A stretch of DNA of 64,000 nt from Armatimonadota bacterium (lineage in GTDB: Bacteria; Armatimonadota; HRBIN16). A program made the position numbers and the translations under genes. The notes under the pieces were generated by a model. The model was not told where the DNA came from and ran no database searches. It worked only from the letters and a program-made list of their open reading frames with translations. The stretch spans positions 1 through 64,000 of the forward strand of contig BPGU01000004.1 of assembly GCA_026003195.1 (NCBI GenBank), read 5' to 3'. Below, one piece after another: positions 23,009-31,602 of this stretch (its first letter is position 1; the number at the start of each line of letters is the position of its first letter).

Positions 23009-23035
23009 AGAGAGGGCGCTCCTTGCGCCTTCTCT
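23009..23035 (+). terminator. Hairpin after the isomerase gene
   Basis: AGAGAGGGCGC (23009-23019) pairs with GCGCCTTCTCT (23025-23035) through one G-U pair, with a 5-base loop, and is followed by TAATCGTTTC. The T-run is weak, so it is a plausible but imperfect terminator. It would separate the two sugar-uptake units. Confidence 0.6.
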
Positions 23036-23113
23036 TAATCGTTTCAGTGAAGGATTTCGGCAAGAGAAAGCAGAATACTGCAACTGCTATCCTTTTGTGG
23101 AGCGTGAACGATC

Positions 23114-24439
23114 ATGCGCTTTCCATACGGACCTGCAGCGCTAAGCATGCTGATTCTATCGATCATTTCGGGGGTATGGCTGGCTTTCAACCCGGTTCCG
23201 CCCAAGAAAGCCACGCTGGTGATGTGGACTTTCGCCAAAACGCATTACGATGCCTACAAACAGGCGATCCCTTCCTTCGAAGCCAGGCACCCCGGCGTGA
23301 AGGTAGACCTGCAGCTGGTTTCCTGGCAGGCAGTGACCTCACGCCTGCAGGCGGCTTTCCTGTCCGACCTGGATGTGCCCGACCTGGTGGAAGTGGAAAT
23401 CAGCGCGGCGGGCAGCTTCTTCCGCGGACCGCTCAAGGATGTTGGCTTTCTCGACCTGACCGACCGCATCAAGCAATCGGGATTGTATGACCGGATGGTG
23501 CAGGCACGCTTTGCCCCTTACACCAGCCGCGGACGTATCTTCGGACTGCCTCATGATGTGCACCCGGTGATGATTGCCTATCGCCGCGACATCTTCGACC
23601 AGCTGGGCATTGACCCCAACGAGATACAAACATGGGATGACTTCATCCGCATCGGGCGCAAAGTGACCATCCCGGGCAAACGCTACATGCTGGAACTGCC
23701 CGATAGCGAGTCCAGCCGATTCGAACCCCTGCTCTACCAGCGCGGGGGTGGGCTGTTTGACCCGCAGGGCAACTGCACGATGGACAACGAAATCGCAGTG
23801 CAGACGATGCTCTTCTACGTGCCGCTGGTGGCAGGTCCCAATCGCATCGCCAGCGACCTGGGCGGAGGACAAATCTTCACGCGGGCGGTGGAAGATGGCT
23901 ACTTCCTGTGCATGATCGCCCCCGACTGGCGTTCCAAAACAATTGAAGTAGACGTCCCCAAAATGCGCGGCAAGATGGCGCTGATGCCCCTGCCTGCCGT
24001 GTACCCGGGCGGCAGACGGACCAGCACCTGGGGAGGCACGATGATAGGCATTACCAAAAGCTGTAAATACCCCGACCTGGCGTGGGAGCTGGCACTGCAC
24101 CTGTATCTGAATAAAGATGACCTTGCTCAGCGCTTCCGTGATACCAACATCTTGCCCGCGCTGAAAGAGGCGTGGGATCACCCTGCTTATGACGAGCCTC
24201 GTCCCTACTGGAGCAACCAGCCTCTGGGTAGGTTGTATGCCCAACTTGCCCCCGACGTGCCGTTCCAGTACACCAGCCCCTTCGTGGGCACGGCGAAAGG
24301 CAAGCTGAGCGAGGCGCTGGTGGCATGCGTGCAGTACTACAAGCAGAACGGGGACAAAGGCTTTGAAGAGTTCGTGCGCAAACGCCTGAAACAGAGCGCC
24401 GATGAAGTGCGAAGACTGATGCGGAGGAACCCGTACTGA
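23114..24439 (+). CDS. Family-1 extracellular sugar-binding protein
   Basis: 441 residues. The N-terminal hydrophobic segment (residues 8-25) is followed by a UgpB/MalE-like fold: LVMWTFAKTHYDAYKQAIPS, FEARHPGVKVDLQLVSWQ, DVPDLVEVEISA, GIDPNEIQTWDDFIRIGRK and WGGTMIGITKSCKYPDLAWE. No lipobox Cys is evident, so it may be anchored by the helix or secreted. It binds an oligosaccharide or polyol for the two permeases that follow. Its TGA overlaps the ATG of the first permease by one base. Confidence 0.9.
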   Translation: MRFPYGPAALSMLILSIISGVWLAFNPVPPKKATLVMWTFAKTHYDAYKQAIPSFEARHPGVKVDLQLVSWQAVTSRLQAAFLSDLDVPDLVEVEISAAGSFFRGPLKDVGFLDLTDRIKQSGLYDRMVQARFAPYTSRGRIFGLPHDVHPVMIAYRRDIFDQLGIDPNEIQTWDDFIRIGRKVTIPGKRYMLELPDSESSRFEPLLYQRGGGLFDPQGNCTMDNEIAVQTMLFYVPLVAGPNRIASDLGGGQIFTRAVEDGYFLCMIAPDWRSKTIEVDVPKMRGKMALMPLPAVYPGGRRTSTWGGTMIGITKSCKYPDLAWELALHLYLNKDDLAQRFRDTNILPALKEAWDHPAYDEPRPYWSNQPLGRLYAQLAPDVPFQYTSPFVGTAKGKLSEALVACVQYYKQNGDKGFEEFVRKRLKQSADEVRRLMRRNPY

Positions 24440-25386
24440 TGGCCACCCGACCGACTGATATCTCCCTGACACCCACGCGAGCCGCGCGCACCTCGCGCTG
24501 GTTCGTGCTGCAGTACAGGATGGCGCCCTACCTGTTTGTCTCGCCTTTCCTGATACTGTTCTTTACCTTTGGCGCATATCCGATTGTTAAAAGCCTGATA
24601 CTCGCCTTCTACGCCACGAACGGTCCCAAAAGCGCGGTGTTCGTGGGCTTGCAGAACTTCATCTTCCTCTTCTCCGACCGCGATTTCCACAAGGCAGTGT
24701 GGAATACCGCCGTGTTTGCCTTCTGGTCGGTGTTCCTGCAACTGCCGTTGAGCCTGGGGCTGGCACTGCTATTGAACAGCCGCTGGGTGCGCGGGCGGGA
24801 GCTGCTGAGACTGGCGTTCTTCTCGCCCAACCTGCTGGGACAGGTGTTCGTGGGCGTGCTGTTCAGCGTGCTGTTCATCCCGCAGTATGGACTGGTCAAC
24901 CGTTTCCTGCACTTCATCGCGGGCGTGCCACTGGACACCAAGTGGCTGGCGAACCCCAATCTGGTGATGCCTGCTCTGGTGCTGACCTCGCTATGGATGT
25001 ACGTGGGGTTCAACATGATTTACTTCCTCGCCGCGCTGCAGGCGGTGGATAAAGACCTCTACGAGGCGGCAACGGTAGATGGCGCGAACGCCTGGCATCA
25101 GTTCTGGGCGGTCACCCTGCCCGGCATCAAGCCGGTGGCGGTGTTCGTGCTGGTGATGAGCACCATCGGCTCGTTCCAGCTCTTCGAGCTGCCCTGGATT
25201 ATGCTCAACAACTCCGCCGGTCCCGATCAGGCGGGGCTGACCATCGTGATGTATCTCTATCAGACGGGCTTCGTGACAGGCGACCTGGGCTATGCGTCCA
25301 CCGTTGGCTGGACGCTGGCGCTGGGAGTATTGCTTATTAGCCTGTTCCAGATGCGAGTCACGGGCGCGTGGAAGGGGGGAGACTGA
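24439..25386 (+). CDS. Sugar ABC transporter permease, MalF type
   Basis: 315 residues with six predicted membrane helices. The EAA loop is LYEAATVDGANAWHQFWAVT, about 90 residues from the end, as in CUT1 permeases (UgpA/MalF). Translation is coupled to both neighbours through TGATG overlaps. It forms the inner-membrane channel with the following permease. No ATPase gene is present, so a shared MsmX-like ATPase elsewhere is expected (known for CUT1 systems). Confidence 0.93.
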   Translation: MATRPTDISLTPTRAARTSRWFVLQYRMAPYLFVSPFLILFFTFGAYPIVKSLILAFYATNGPKSAVFVGLQNFIFLFSDRDFHKAVWNTAVFAFWSVFLQLPLSLGLALLLNSRWVRGRELLRLAFFSPNLLGQVFVGVLFSVLFIPQYGLVNRFLHFIAGVPLDTKWLANPNLVMPALVLTSLWMYVGFNMIYFLAALQAVDKDLYEAATVDGANAWHQFWAVTLPGIKPVAVFVLVMSTIGSFQLFELPWIMLNNSAGPDQAGLTIVMYLYQTGFVTGDLGYASTVGWTLALGVLLISLFQMRVTGAWKGGD

Positions 25387-26207
25387 TGAAGACCTTTCAC
25401 CGAATCGTCCGCTTTGTGGTCAACCTGTTTCTGCTGGCATTTGCCGCGCTCACGCTCACGCCGATGGTGTGGCTACTGGCAGCGACGCTGAAATCGCCCG
25501 ACGACCTGTTCAGCTACACCTTCTTCGCGCCGCGAATCAGCACCTTCAACTTCCGCGACCTGTTCAGCACCGTGCCCTTCCATCGTTACATGATCAACAG
25601 CATCTTCGTCGCCAGTACGATGGTCATCGTACAGCTCTTCTTCTCTTCGCTGGCGGGGTTCGCCCTGGCGAAGTACGATTTTAAGGGCAAAAAGCCCATT
25701 ATGATCCTGATGCTTTCCACCATGATGCTCCCCAGCCAGGTGCTGATGGCGCCGCTGTACGAGCTCATCTACCGCATGGGGCTGGTGGATAGCTACGCGG
25801 GACTGGTAGTACCTGGCGCGGTCAGCGTGTTCGGCATCTTCCTGTTCCGGCAGTCCATCCTCCAGGTTCCCGACGAGTTGTTACACGCGGCGCGTATCGA
25901 CGGCTGTTCGGAGTTCCGCATCTACTGGGACATCGTGATGCCCGTCTCCCGCCCGATGATTGGCGCGTTCTGCCTGATTTCCTTCATGGGCACGTGGAAC
26001 AGTTTCCTCTGGCCCCAGATTATCCTGCACAAGGCGGAGCGGTTCACGTTGCCTATCGCGCTCAACCAGCTGGTGGGATTATACCAGCAGCAGTATGGTA
26101 CGCTCATGGCGGGCACGTTCCTGAGCGTACTGCCGGTGATTATCCTGTTCCTGTTGCTGCAGAAGGAGTTCATCGCGGGGTTGACCGCAGGTGCAGTGAA
26201 AGGGTAA
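25386..26207 (+). CDS. Sugar ABC transporter permease, MalG type
   Basis: 273 residues from ATG 25386, which overlaps the upstream TGA. There are six predicted helices and an EAA loop in LLHAARIDGCSEFRIYWDIV. The N-terminus is short, as in MalG/UgpE. It completes the transmembrane pair with the preceding permease. A strong hairpin at 26211-26229 ends the operon. Confidence 0.93.
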   Translation: MKTFHRIVRFVVNLFLLAFAALTLTPMVWLLAATLKSPDDLFSYTFFAPRISTFNFRDLFSTVPFHRYMINSIFVASTMVIVQLFFSSLAGFALAKYDFKGKKPIMILMLSTMMLPSQVLMAPLYELIYRMGLVDSYAGLVVPGAVSVFGIFLFRQSILQVPDELLHAARIDGCSEFRIYWDIVMPVSRPMIGAFCLISFMGTWNSFLWPQIILHKAERFTLPIALNQLVGLYQQQYGTLMAGTFLSVLPVIILFLLLQKEFIAGLTAGAVKG

Positions 26208-26210
26208 CCT

Positions 26211-26229
26211 GGGGCGCGTTCCGCGCCCC
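26211..26229. terminator. Bidirectional hairpin between convergent genes
   Basis: GGGGCGCG (26211-26218) pairs with CGCGCCCC (26222-26229) over a 3-base loop, 4 bases after the permease stop and 8 bases before the stop of the convergent isomerase. There is no clear T-run on either side, but placement and stability support a shared terminator. Confidence 0.65.
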
Positions 26230-26237
26230 CGTGGTAC

Positions 26238-27008
26238 TTACACCTTAAACTGCTCGTATGCGCGACGCAGGGCAGCGAAGGTATCATTGCCTTTGGGGAT
26301 GAACTCGTGCCCCACCCAGCGGTCGTATCCCGTATCCCGAATCGCACGGGCAATGGCGGGGTAGTACAGCTCCTGCGTCTCGTCCATGTCGTTGCGACCC
26401 GGGTTGCCTGCGGTGTGGAAGTGTCCAATCCACTGGATGTTCTCGCGAATGGTGCGGATGATGTCGCCTTCCATAATCTGCATGTGGTAGATATCGTATA
26501 GCAGCTTCACCGCTGGCGAGCCTACCATCTGGCATACCTTCACGCCCCAGGCGGTGCGGTCGCACTGATAGTCCTTGTGGTCCACTTTGGAGTTGAGCAG
26601 CTCCACCACCAGCAGCACCCCCGCTTCCTCCGCCGCTTTGGCTACCAGTTTCAATCCCTCGGCGGTGATTTCCGCGCCACGCTCGTCGTCTAACCCGCCG
26701 CGGTTTCCTGAAAAGCAGACAAGATTGGGAATGCCGTACTTTTTCGCCAGTTCGATATTGCGATGCAGTTCGTCGGTAATGCGCTGGTGGTTCTCCCGTC
26801 GGTTCAACCCATCGGTGAGTGAAGCGTGCCCTACGTAGCTGGCTATCTCCAGACCGTGCTCCTGGACCAGGTCCAGGATGTCTCCGGGCACCAGGTCCAC
26901 CCCATCGTATCCGATGGCTTTCGCCCCCTTGAGCAGTTTGACAGCATCTCCTCCGATATCCGGGCGTCCGGCAAAGCACCACCACGAGAAAGACTGTTTG
27001 AACGCCAT
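26238..27008 (-). CDS. TIM-barrel sugar isomerase (hydroxypyruvate-isomerase-like)
   Basis: 256 residues. The start at 27008 has AGGAGGA 5 bases upstream. Features are [70 protein letters not shown] and [16 protein letters not shown]. These are the Glu, Asp/His, His and metal-ligand segments of the hydroxypyruvate isomerase/Hyi-like group. It is cytoplasmic and converts a keto-acid or ketose. It is convergent with the sugar transporter operon, which suggests a linked sugar pathway. Confidence 0.87.
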   Translation of the reverse strand: MAFKQSFSWWCFAGRPDIGGDAVKLLKGAKAIGYDGVDLVPGDILDLVQEHGLEIASYVGHASLTDGLNRRENHQRITDELHRNIELAKKYGIPNLVCFSGNRGGLDDERGAEITAEGLKLVAKAAEEAGVLLVVELLNSKVDHKDYQCDRTAWGVKVCQMVGSPAVKLLYDIYHMQIMEGDIIRTIRENIQWIGHFHTAGNPGRNDMDETQELYYPAIARAIRDTGYDRWVGHEFIPKGNDTFAALRRAYEQFKV

Positions 27009-27107
27009 GCTGTTCCTCCTGCGGTCGGTTTGTGCCTCTCTGTTCCGTACGCGGAGAGGGGATTCCTGCATTCTGGACAGAATCCCACAGAGAGCAGAGA
27101 AATCCCG

Positions 27108-27443
27108 CTACTTATCCGGCATCCATTTCAACGATGGGTCTTGCTCGAGGTATTCGTGGAAGTCAATCATCTCGTCGACGGTAATCGGTCCCAGTTTCTC
27201 CACGCGCTCCTTTTCAGAGGGGGTCAGTTCGTTCGCCTCGCCGCGCAGCAGGCGTTCATCCCAGCGCTCCTGCCGGATAAATTGCTCACCCAGCCGCTTA
27301 CATCGGGGACACCGGTAGCGGATGTAGACGAAGTTGGAGCCGACTCGGCGCAGATAGTAACTCCGATGCACCACATCCTTCTCGTAGATACGCTGTCCGC
27401 AGGAGCAGAAGATACCGGTTCGCATGTTCTGAGAGTCTTCCAT
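27108..27443 (-). CDS. Zinc-ribbon hypothetical protein (111 aa)
   Basis: Begins MEDSQNMRTGIFCSCGQRIY, with GAGGAG before the start at 27443. A CSCG (residues 13-16) and an RCPRCKRLG (about 44-52) frame a beta-rich stretch, typical of a zinc ribbon. The C-terminal half is acidic and helical (LTPSEKERVEKLGPITVDEM, IDFHEYLEQ). It lies 15 bases downstream of the dGTPase-like gene in the same direction. No function known to me. Confidence 0.75.
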   Translation of the reverse strand: MEDSQNMRTGIFCSCGQRIYEKDVVHRSYYLRRVGSNFVYIRYRCPRCKRLGEQFIRQERWDERLLRGEANELTPSEKERVEKLGPITVDEMIDFHEYLEQDPSLKWMPDK

Positions 27444-27458
27444 CGTCGTATCTCCTCA

Positions 27459-28544
27459 TCAGGAGGTAATATGCCACATGCGCGGCACGAAATACCGGCT
27501 ATATGTGTTCATGGCGAAGCGGTCGGTCATCCCCGCCAGATAGTCGCACACCGCCTGCGCCAGAGATTCCACACTGGTATTATCGGTCAATCGTCGCCCG
27601 CTCTGCGGTAGCAGGTCGGGATGCTCCATATAGAAACGGAACAACGCCTTCAAGATGCCTTTCGCCTTCTGCAACTCCTTCAAACCGATAGCCTCTTCCT
27701 GATACACCCTTTCAAACAAGAACTCTTTCAGGCTGTCTGTCGCCTGTTGTATCGGTTCGCTCATACGCACCTGAGCACGATCCAGGCTGTTCTCGATGAC
27801 ATCCAGTACCATAGACTCGATGCGCTCGGAAGATGTTTCACCAAGCACTTCCACACATTCTGACGGCAAATCGCTTGGCTGAATGACTTTCGCCCGAATG
27901 GCGTCATCGATATCATGATTCACATACGCAATTCGATCGGCAATACGCACCACCTGTGCCTCCAGTGTGCACTCATCGGGCAACAGGTCGGCGTCCAGGT
28001 CGGCTCGCCCTTTACTATGATACAGGATTCCTTCGCGCGTCTCGCAGGTCAGGTTCAACCCTCTGCCGTCTCGCTCCAGCACGTCCACCACACGCAGGCT
28101 CTGCTCCCAGTGACGAAAGCGCTTGCCGGGAAGGTACTCCTGCAACACCTCATCCAGTGCCTGCTCCCCTGCGTGTCCAAACGGCGGATGCCCCAGGTCA
28201 TGCGCCAGCGCGATCGCCTCGGTCAGGTCCTCGTTCAACCGCAGGGCACGGCTGATAGTGCGGGCAATCTGCGCCACTTCTAACGTGTGCGTGAGGCGCG
28301 TGCGATAGTGGTCCTCCTCCGGGTCCAGAAACACCTGTGTTTTATGCTTCAGACGGCGAAACGCTTTGGAGTGCAGCACCCTGTCGCGGTCTCGCTGGAA
28401 ACACGTTCTCACTGGACAAGGCGGCTCAGGGCGCAGTCTACCGCGCGACTGCACACTTTTCGCCGCGTAGGGCGAGAGAGACTGCAACTCCCACTGTTCC
28501 ATCCGCTGGCGGATGAAACCGTCCCGAAGTGAAACGCTGGTCAT
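27459..28544 (-). CDS. dgt: dGTPase-like deoxynucleotide triphosphohydrolase
   Basis: 361 residues from ATG 28544. The HD-domain signature is complete: CFQRDRDRVLHSKAFRRLKHKT, then RTRLTHTLEVAQIARTISR, ALAHDLGHPPFGHAGE (HD metal pair) and RIADRIAYVNHDIDDA. This is the Dgt/YfbR-type dNTP triphosphohydrolase class 2 subfamily, converting dGTP or other dNTPs to nucleoside plus triphosphate. The length is a little below E. coli Dgt but normal for the class. It starts a short minus-strand unit with the zinc-ribbon gene and the Hyi-like isomerase. Confidence 0.9.
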   Translation of the reverse strand: MTSVSLRDGFIRQRMEQWELQSLSPYAAKSVQSRGRLRPEPPCPVRTCFQRDRDRVLHSKAFRRLKHKTQVFLDPEEDHYRTRLTHTLEVAQIARTISRALRLNEDLTEAIALAHDLGHPPFGHAGEQALDEVLQEYLPGKRFRHWEQSLRVVDVLERDGRGLNLTCETREGILYHSKGRADLDADLLPDECTLEAQVVRIADRIAYVNHDIDDAIRAKVIQPSDLPSECVEVLGETSSERIESMVLDVIENSLDRAQVRMSEPIQQATDSLKEFLFERVYQEEAIGLKELQKAKGILKALFRFYMEHPDLLPQSGRRLTDNTSVESLAQAVCDYLAGMTDRFAMNTYSRYFVPRMWHITS

Positions 28545-28629
28545 AAAAAACACTCAGCCACTGGGTTCGGTAACACCCATAGTATACACCATCTAGGAGA
28601 AGGGCGCAATGTTACTGGATGTGTCCTAT

Positions 28630-28659
28630 TTGACAAATCGCTCCTTAATCCGATAAAAT
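28630..28659 (+). promoter_or_regulatory. Promoter of the Rieske/cytochrome operon
   Basis: A consensus -35 TTGACA (28630-28635) and TAAAAT (28654-28659), spaced 18 bases (17 if ATAAAA is taken as the -10). It lies about 155 bases upstream of the Rieske start, in the divergent gap from dgt. Confidence 0.65.
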
Positions 28660-28814
28660 GTTAGTGTGTTCAAACTCTATCTACTGGCATCAGTGAAAAT
28701 GTTTTATTGAATGTAATCACCTGTTGCGAGATTGAGCGGGAAGGTTTCTGTCAAAGACGTGGCGAACAACAGTTTGAGGCGCATCCAGCATCGAGGAGTG
28801 AGGACACGTTTAGC

Positions 28815-29291
28815 ATGGAACAGAAGGTGACACGTCGGGAATGGCTGGCTACGCTAGTGAAAGCGTTAGCAACTCTTTTGGCAGTCGTATACAGTATACC
28901 CACACTTGTCATGCTGGTCGTACCTGCCTTTCGCAGACAAAAGCCTCCGTGGGTGAAAGTGGGTAACGTGAACGAATTCCCTGCTGGTGAGCCCAAAGCG
29001 GTCACTTTGAGCTATCAACGCCGCGATGGATGGGTAGTTCGCACAGTGCGCAGTACGGTGTACGTGGTCGCTAAGCCCGATGGTTCGCTGAAAGTGCTTT
29101 CGAATATCTGTACACACGCCAGCTGTGCCGTCCGCTGGGAACGAACAAAAAACTCCTTTTTCTGCCCCTGTCACGCGGGATATTTTGACGCCGATGGCAA
29201 AGTGGTGCAGGGGCCACCTCCCCGTCCGTTATCCGAGTACCCGCACAAAGTGGAAGGCGGTTTACTGTACGTACGCATGGAGAACGTGTAG
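28815..29291 (+). CDS. Rieske iron-sulfur protein
   Basis: 158 residues from ATG 28815, with GAGGAG upstream. The N-terminus TRREWLATLVKALATLL is a Tat-like signal/membrane anchor with Arg-Arg. Cluster ligands are CTHASC (first Cys and His) and CPCHAGYF (second Cys and His), giving C-x-H and C-x2-H plus the disulfide Cys pair. It is the 2Fe-2S subunit of a cytochrome bc/b6f-like quinol oxidase. It is first in an operon with a b6-type cytochrome b fused to multihaem c and an 11-haem cytochrome, 26 bases ahead of the former. Confidence 0.93.
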   Translation: MEQKVTRREWLATLVKALATLLAVVYSIPTLVMLVVPAFRRQKPPWVKVGNVNEFPAGEPKAVTLSYQRRDGWVVRTVRSTVYVVAKPDGSLKVLSNICTHASCAVRWERTKNSFFCPCHAGYFDADGKVVQGPPPRPLSEYPHKVEGGLLYVRMENV

Positions 29292-29317
29292 CGCGCAGCG
29301 AGAAGGGAGGAGCGGCA

Positions 29318-31585
29318 TTGCGAAAACTGCTGGACTGGCTTGAACGCGAAACAGGACTGATTAGCGCATGGGGGCGTTTCTGGACACAACCTCTGCCTGC
29401 TGGAGTGGGATGGGGACACATCTTCGGCGCATTGACCCTGCTGACTCTAGTGGTGCTTTTCCTTACCGGCGGCGCGTTGATGTTCTACTATAGCCCTACT
29501 CCAGACCAGGCGTACGCTTCGGTGCAGTACATTGAGCACTATCTGCCTGCCGGGCAGTTTATCCGCGCGCTACACTACTGGGCGGCACGGCTTATTGTGC
29601 CTCTGATCATCATTCACATCCTGCGCGTGTTCTTCTGGGGTGCATATAAACGACCGCGCCAGATGATATGGGTCACCGGCGTGCTGCTTCTGCTGGTGGT
29701 CATTGGTTACGGCTTGACCGGTTACGCGCTGCCGTGGGACCAGAAGGCGTACTGGGGTACGGTAGTACGCCTGAAAATTGCCGAGGGAGTGCCTTTGGTT
29801 GGGGAGGCGGTAGCCACCTTCCTGCGCGGAGGCGATACAGTGGGTGCGGTCACGTTGATGCGTTTCTTTGTGCTGCACGTATTTGTGCTCTCGGTGCTGG
29901 TGTTCCTGCTGGTGGCGTGGCATGTTTTGCAGGTGCGGCGAATGGGGGTCACTCCTCCGGGCGTGCGCGTCAACGAAGAAGCAAACGTAGAAAAAACGCA
30001 ACGCCTGTATCCTGAACATACCGCTCGCATCGCGGTAGGGGCGGTGGTTCTCTCTATACTACTGATATGGCTCTCCCTGAGGTTCCCTGCCCCACTGGAG
30101 CCTCGCGCCAACCCGATGGACACCGCCTACAAACCGCATCCTGACTTCTATGTGCTGTGGATGCATGAACTGGTAGACTTCTTCCCGCCCAAACTGGAGT
30201 TCTTTGGCTCGTTTGTATTGCCCACCTTGCTGGTTCTCCTGCTGTTGATCGTGCCGTTTATCGAGCGCAATCCCGAACGTCAGCCGCGCAAACGTCTGCT
30301 GGCGCTCAGCACCGGCACACTGATTCTGCTCGCTATCGTGGCGCTGAACGTCAAGGGGATGGAAGCCCTGCCCGAACCTGAACGGTTATCGCCGCTGGAA
30401 AAGCGGGGGCAACAGGTGTTCGTGGAACTGAAGTGCTACTCCTGCCACGGCATTAACGGCGGAGGTGGACCCGTCGGTCCTGACTTAGGACTGGGTGGCA
30501 AGCGCGACCCGGAAACGGTGCGGAACCTCCTGCGTAACCCAAGGGCGCACAACCCGCACACTATCATGCCCGCCTATCAGCTCTCGCCAGAGAAAGAAAC
30601 CGCGCTGGTGGCGTATATCGTGAGCATCGGACCGAACTCCAAGATGCCACCCATCCCTCCTACCGAGCCGGAGAAACCCGCCTCGCACTTCGAGGAGAAC
30701 TGGTTCGTGAACCACAAGTTCGAGGTGCGTAAGGACCCGGGCAGCTGTAGTGACTGCCACAAGCCGTTCTTCTGCCAGGCATGCCACCAAAACCGCCGCC
30801 CCAGCTCGCACGACGCGCAATGGCTGAAGTTCCACTTCGGCAACGCGGCGGAACGACCGGAGATGTGCGCTGCCTGCCACTCGCCGGATTACTGTGAGAG
30901 TTGCCACCAGGTGATGCGCCATGACACACGGTGGATACAGCAACACGGTTCCAAACTGGCGCAGTTCGGTGAGAAGCTCAAGTGGGCAGGGCAAACCATG
31001 CACCAGATGTGCTATCAGTGCCATACACCGCAGTCTTGCCAGGGCTGCCATAGCGGAGCATTGCCAGCCAGTCACAAAGTGGCAAACTTCCTGCGTGACC
31101 CACAGGTCGGACACGGCAAACTGGCACTGAAGCAGGGAGCGACAGCGTGCTCCTCCTGCCACCAGCCCCAGTTTTGCCAGAGCTGTCACGGTCTGCCCAT
31201 GCCGCACCCCGAAGGGTGGGACTCGAATCACCCGCAGGTCGGGCACAAGAACCCCGCGCTGTGCCAGCGTTGTCATAACTTCCAGGAGGAGACTTGCCAG
31301 ACATGTCATCAAGCACCCCCCTCATCGCACACGGAGGACTTCCGTAAGGAGCATCCGCGACGTATTACGGACAGCGGAGCCAGCTGCCAGGTGTGTCATG
31401 GGCGCAACGCCTGCATGAACTGCCATAAGACGCCAATGCCACATCCCAAGGACTGGGGCGAGACCCACGGCAAGCTGGGTCTGCAACGCGGCTGGAAAGG
31501 CTATCAGGGGGTCAAAAACCTGCAGAAAGCACAGTGCGCTACTTGCCATGATATCCAATACTGTAACCAGTGCCATCAGCCGTAG
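29318..31585 (+). CDS. Cytochrome b6/IV-type fused to 15-haem cytochrome c
   Basis: 755 residues from TTG 29318, 6-7 bases after GGGAGGAG. Residues 1-215 are a cytochrome b6-like four-helix core. Haem-b ligands are H86/H100 (13 between) and H187/H202 (14 between, the b6-type spacing). Residues 235-345 match the C-terminal b domain, with PDFY (275-278) in place of PEWY at the quinol site. C373-H377 is a mono-haem c segment (CYSCH, later PAY with a Met ligand). From 477 to 753 there are seven paired CxxCH modules, 14 motifs, roughly 38 residues apart. The total is fifteen CxxCH. It should be an inner-membrane quinol oxidase subunit with a long periplasmic haem wire. Confidence 0.93.
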   Translation: MRKLLDWLERETGLISAWGRFWTQPLPAGVGWGHIFGALTLLTLVVLFLTGGALMFYYSPTPDQAYASVQYIEHYLPAGQFIRALHYWAARLIVPLIIIHILRVFFWGAYKRPRQMIWVTGVLLLLVVIGYGLTGYALPWDQKAYWGTVVRLKIAEGVPLVGEAVATFLRGGDTVGAVTLMRFFVLHVFVLSVLVFLLVAWHVLQVRRMGVTPPGVRVNEEANVEKTQRLYPEHTARIAVGAVVLSILLIWLSLRFPAPLEPRANPMDTAYKPHPDFYVLWMHELVDFFPPKLEFFGSFVLPTLLVLLLLIVPFIERNPERQPRKRLLALSTGTLILLAIVALNVKGMEALPEPERLSPLEKRGQQVFVELKCYSCHGINGGGGPVGPDLGLGGKRDPETVRNLLRNPRAHNPHTIMPAYQLSPEKETALVAYIVSIGPNSKMPPIPPTEPEKPASHFEENWFVNHKFEVRKDPGSCSDCHKPFFCQACHQNRRPSSHDAQWLKFHFGNAAERPEMCAACHSPDYCESCHQVMRHDTRWIQQHGSKLAQFGEKLKWAGQTMHQMCYQCHTPQSCQGCHSGALPASHKVANFLRDPQVGHGKLALKQGATACSSCHQPQFCQSCHGLPMPHPEGWDSNHPQVGHKNPALCQRCHNFQEETCQTCHQAPPSSHTEDFRKEHPRRITDSGASCQVCHGRNACMNCHKTPMPHPKDWGETHGKLGLQRGWKGYQGVKNLQKAQCATCHDIQYCNQCHQP

Positions 31586-31602
31586 TGCAAAGGTGGAACA
31601 CA

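Noticed and set aside
21042-23063. 673-residue antisense frame across the binding protein and isomerase genes
   Set aside because: It crosses two well-supported genes on the other strand, shows shadow-type composition and has no plausible start signal.
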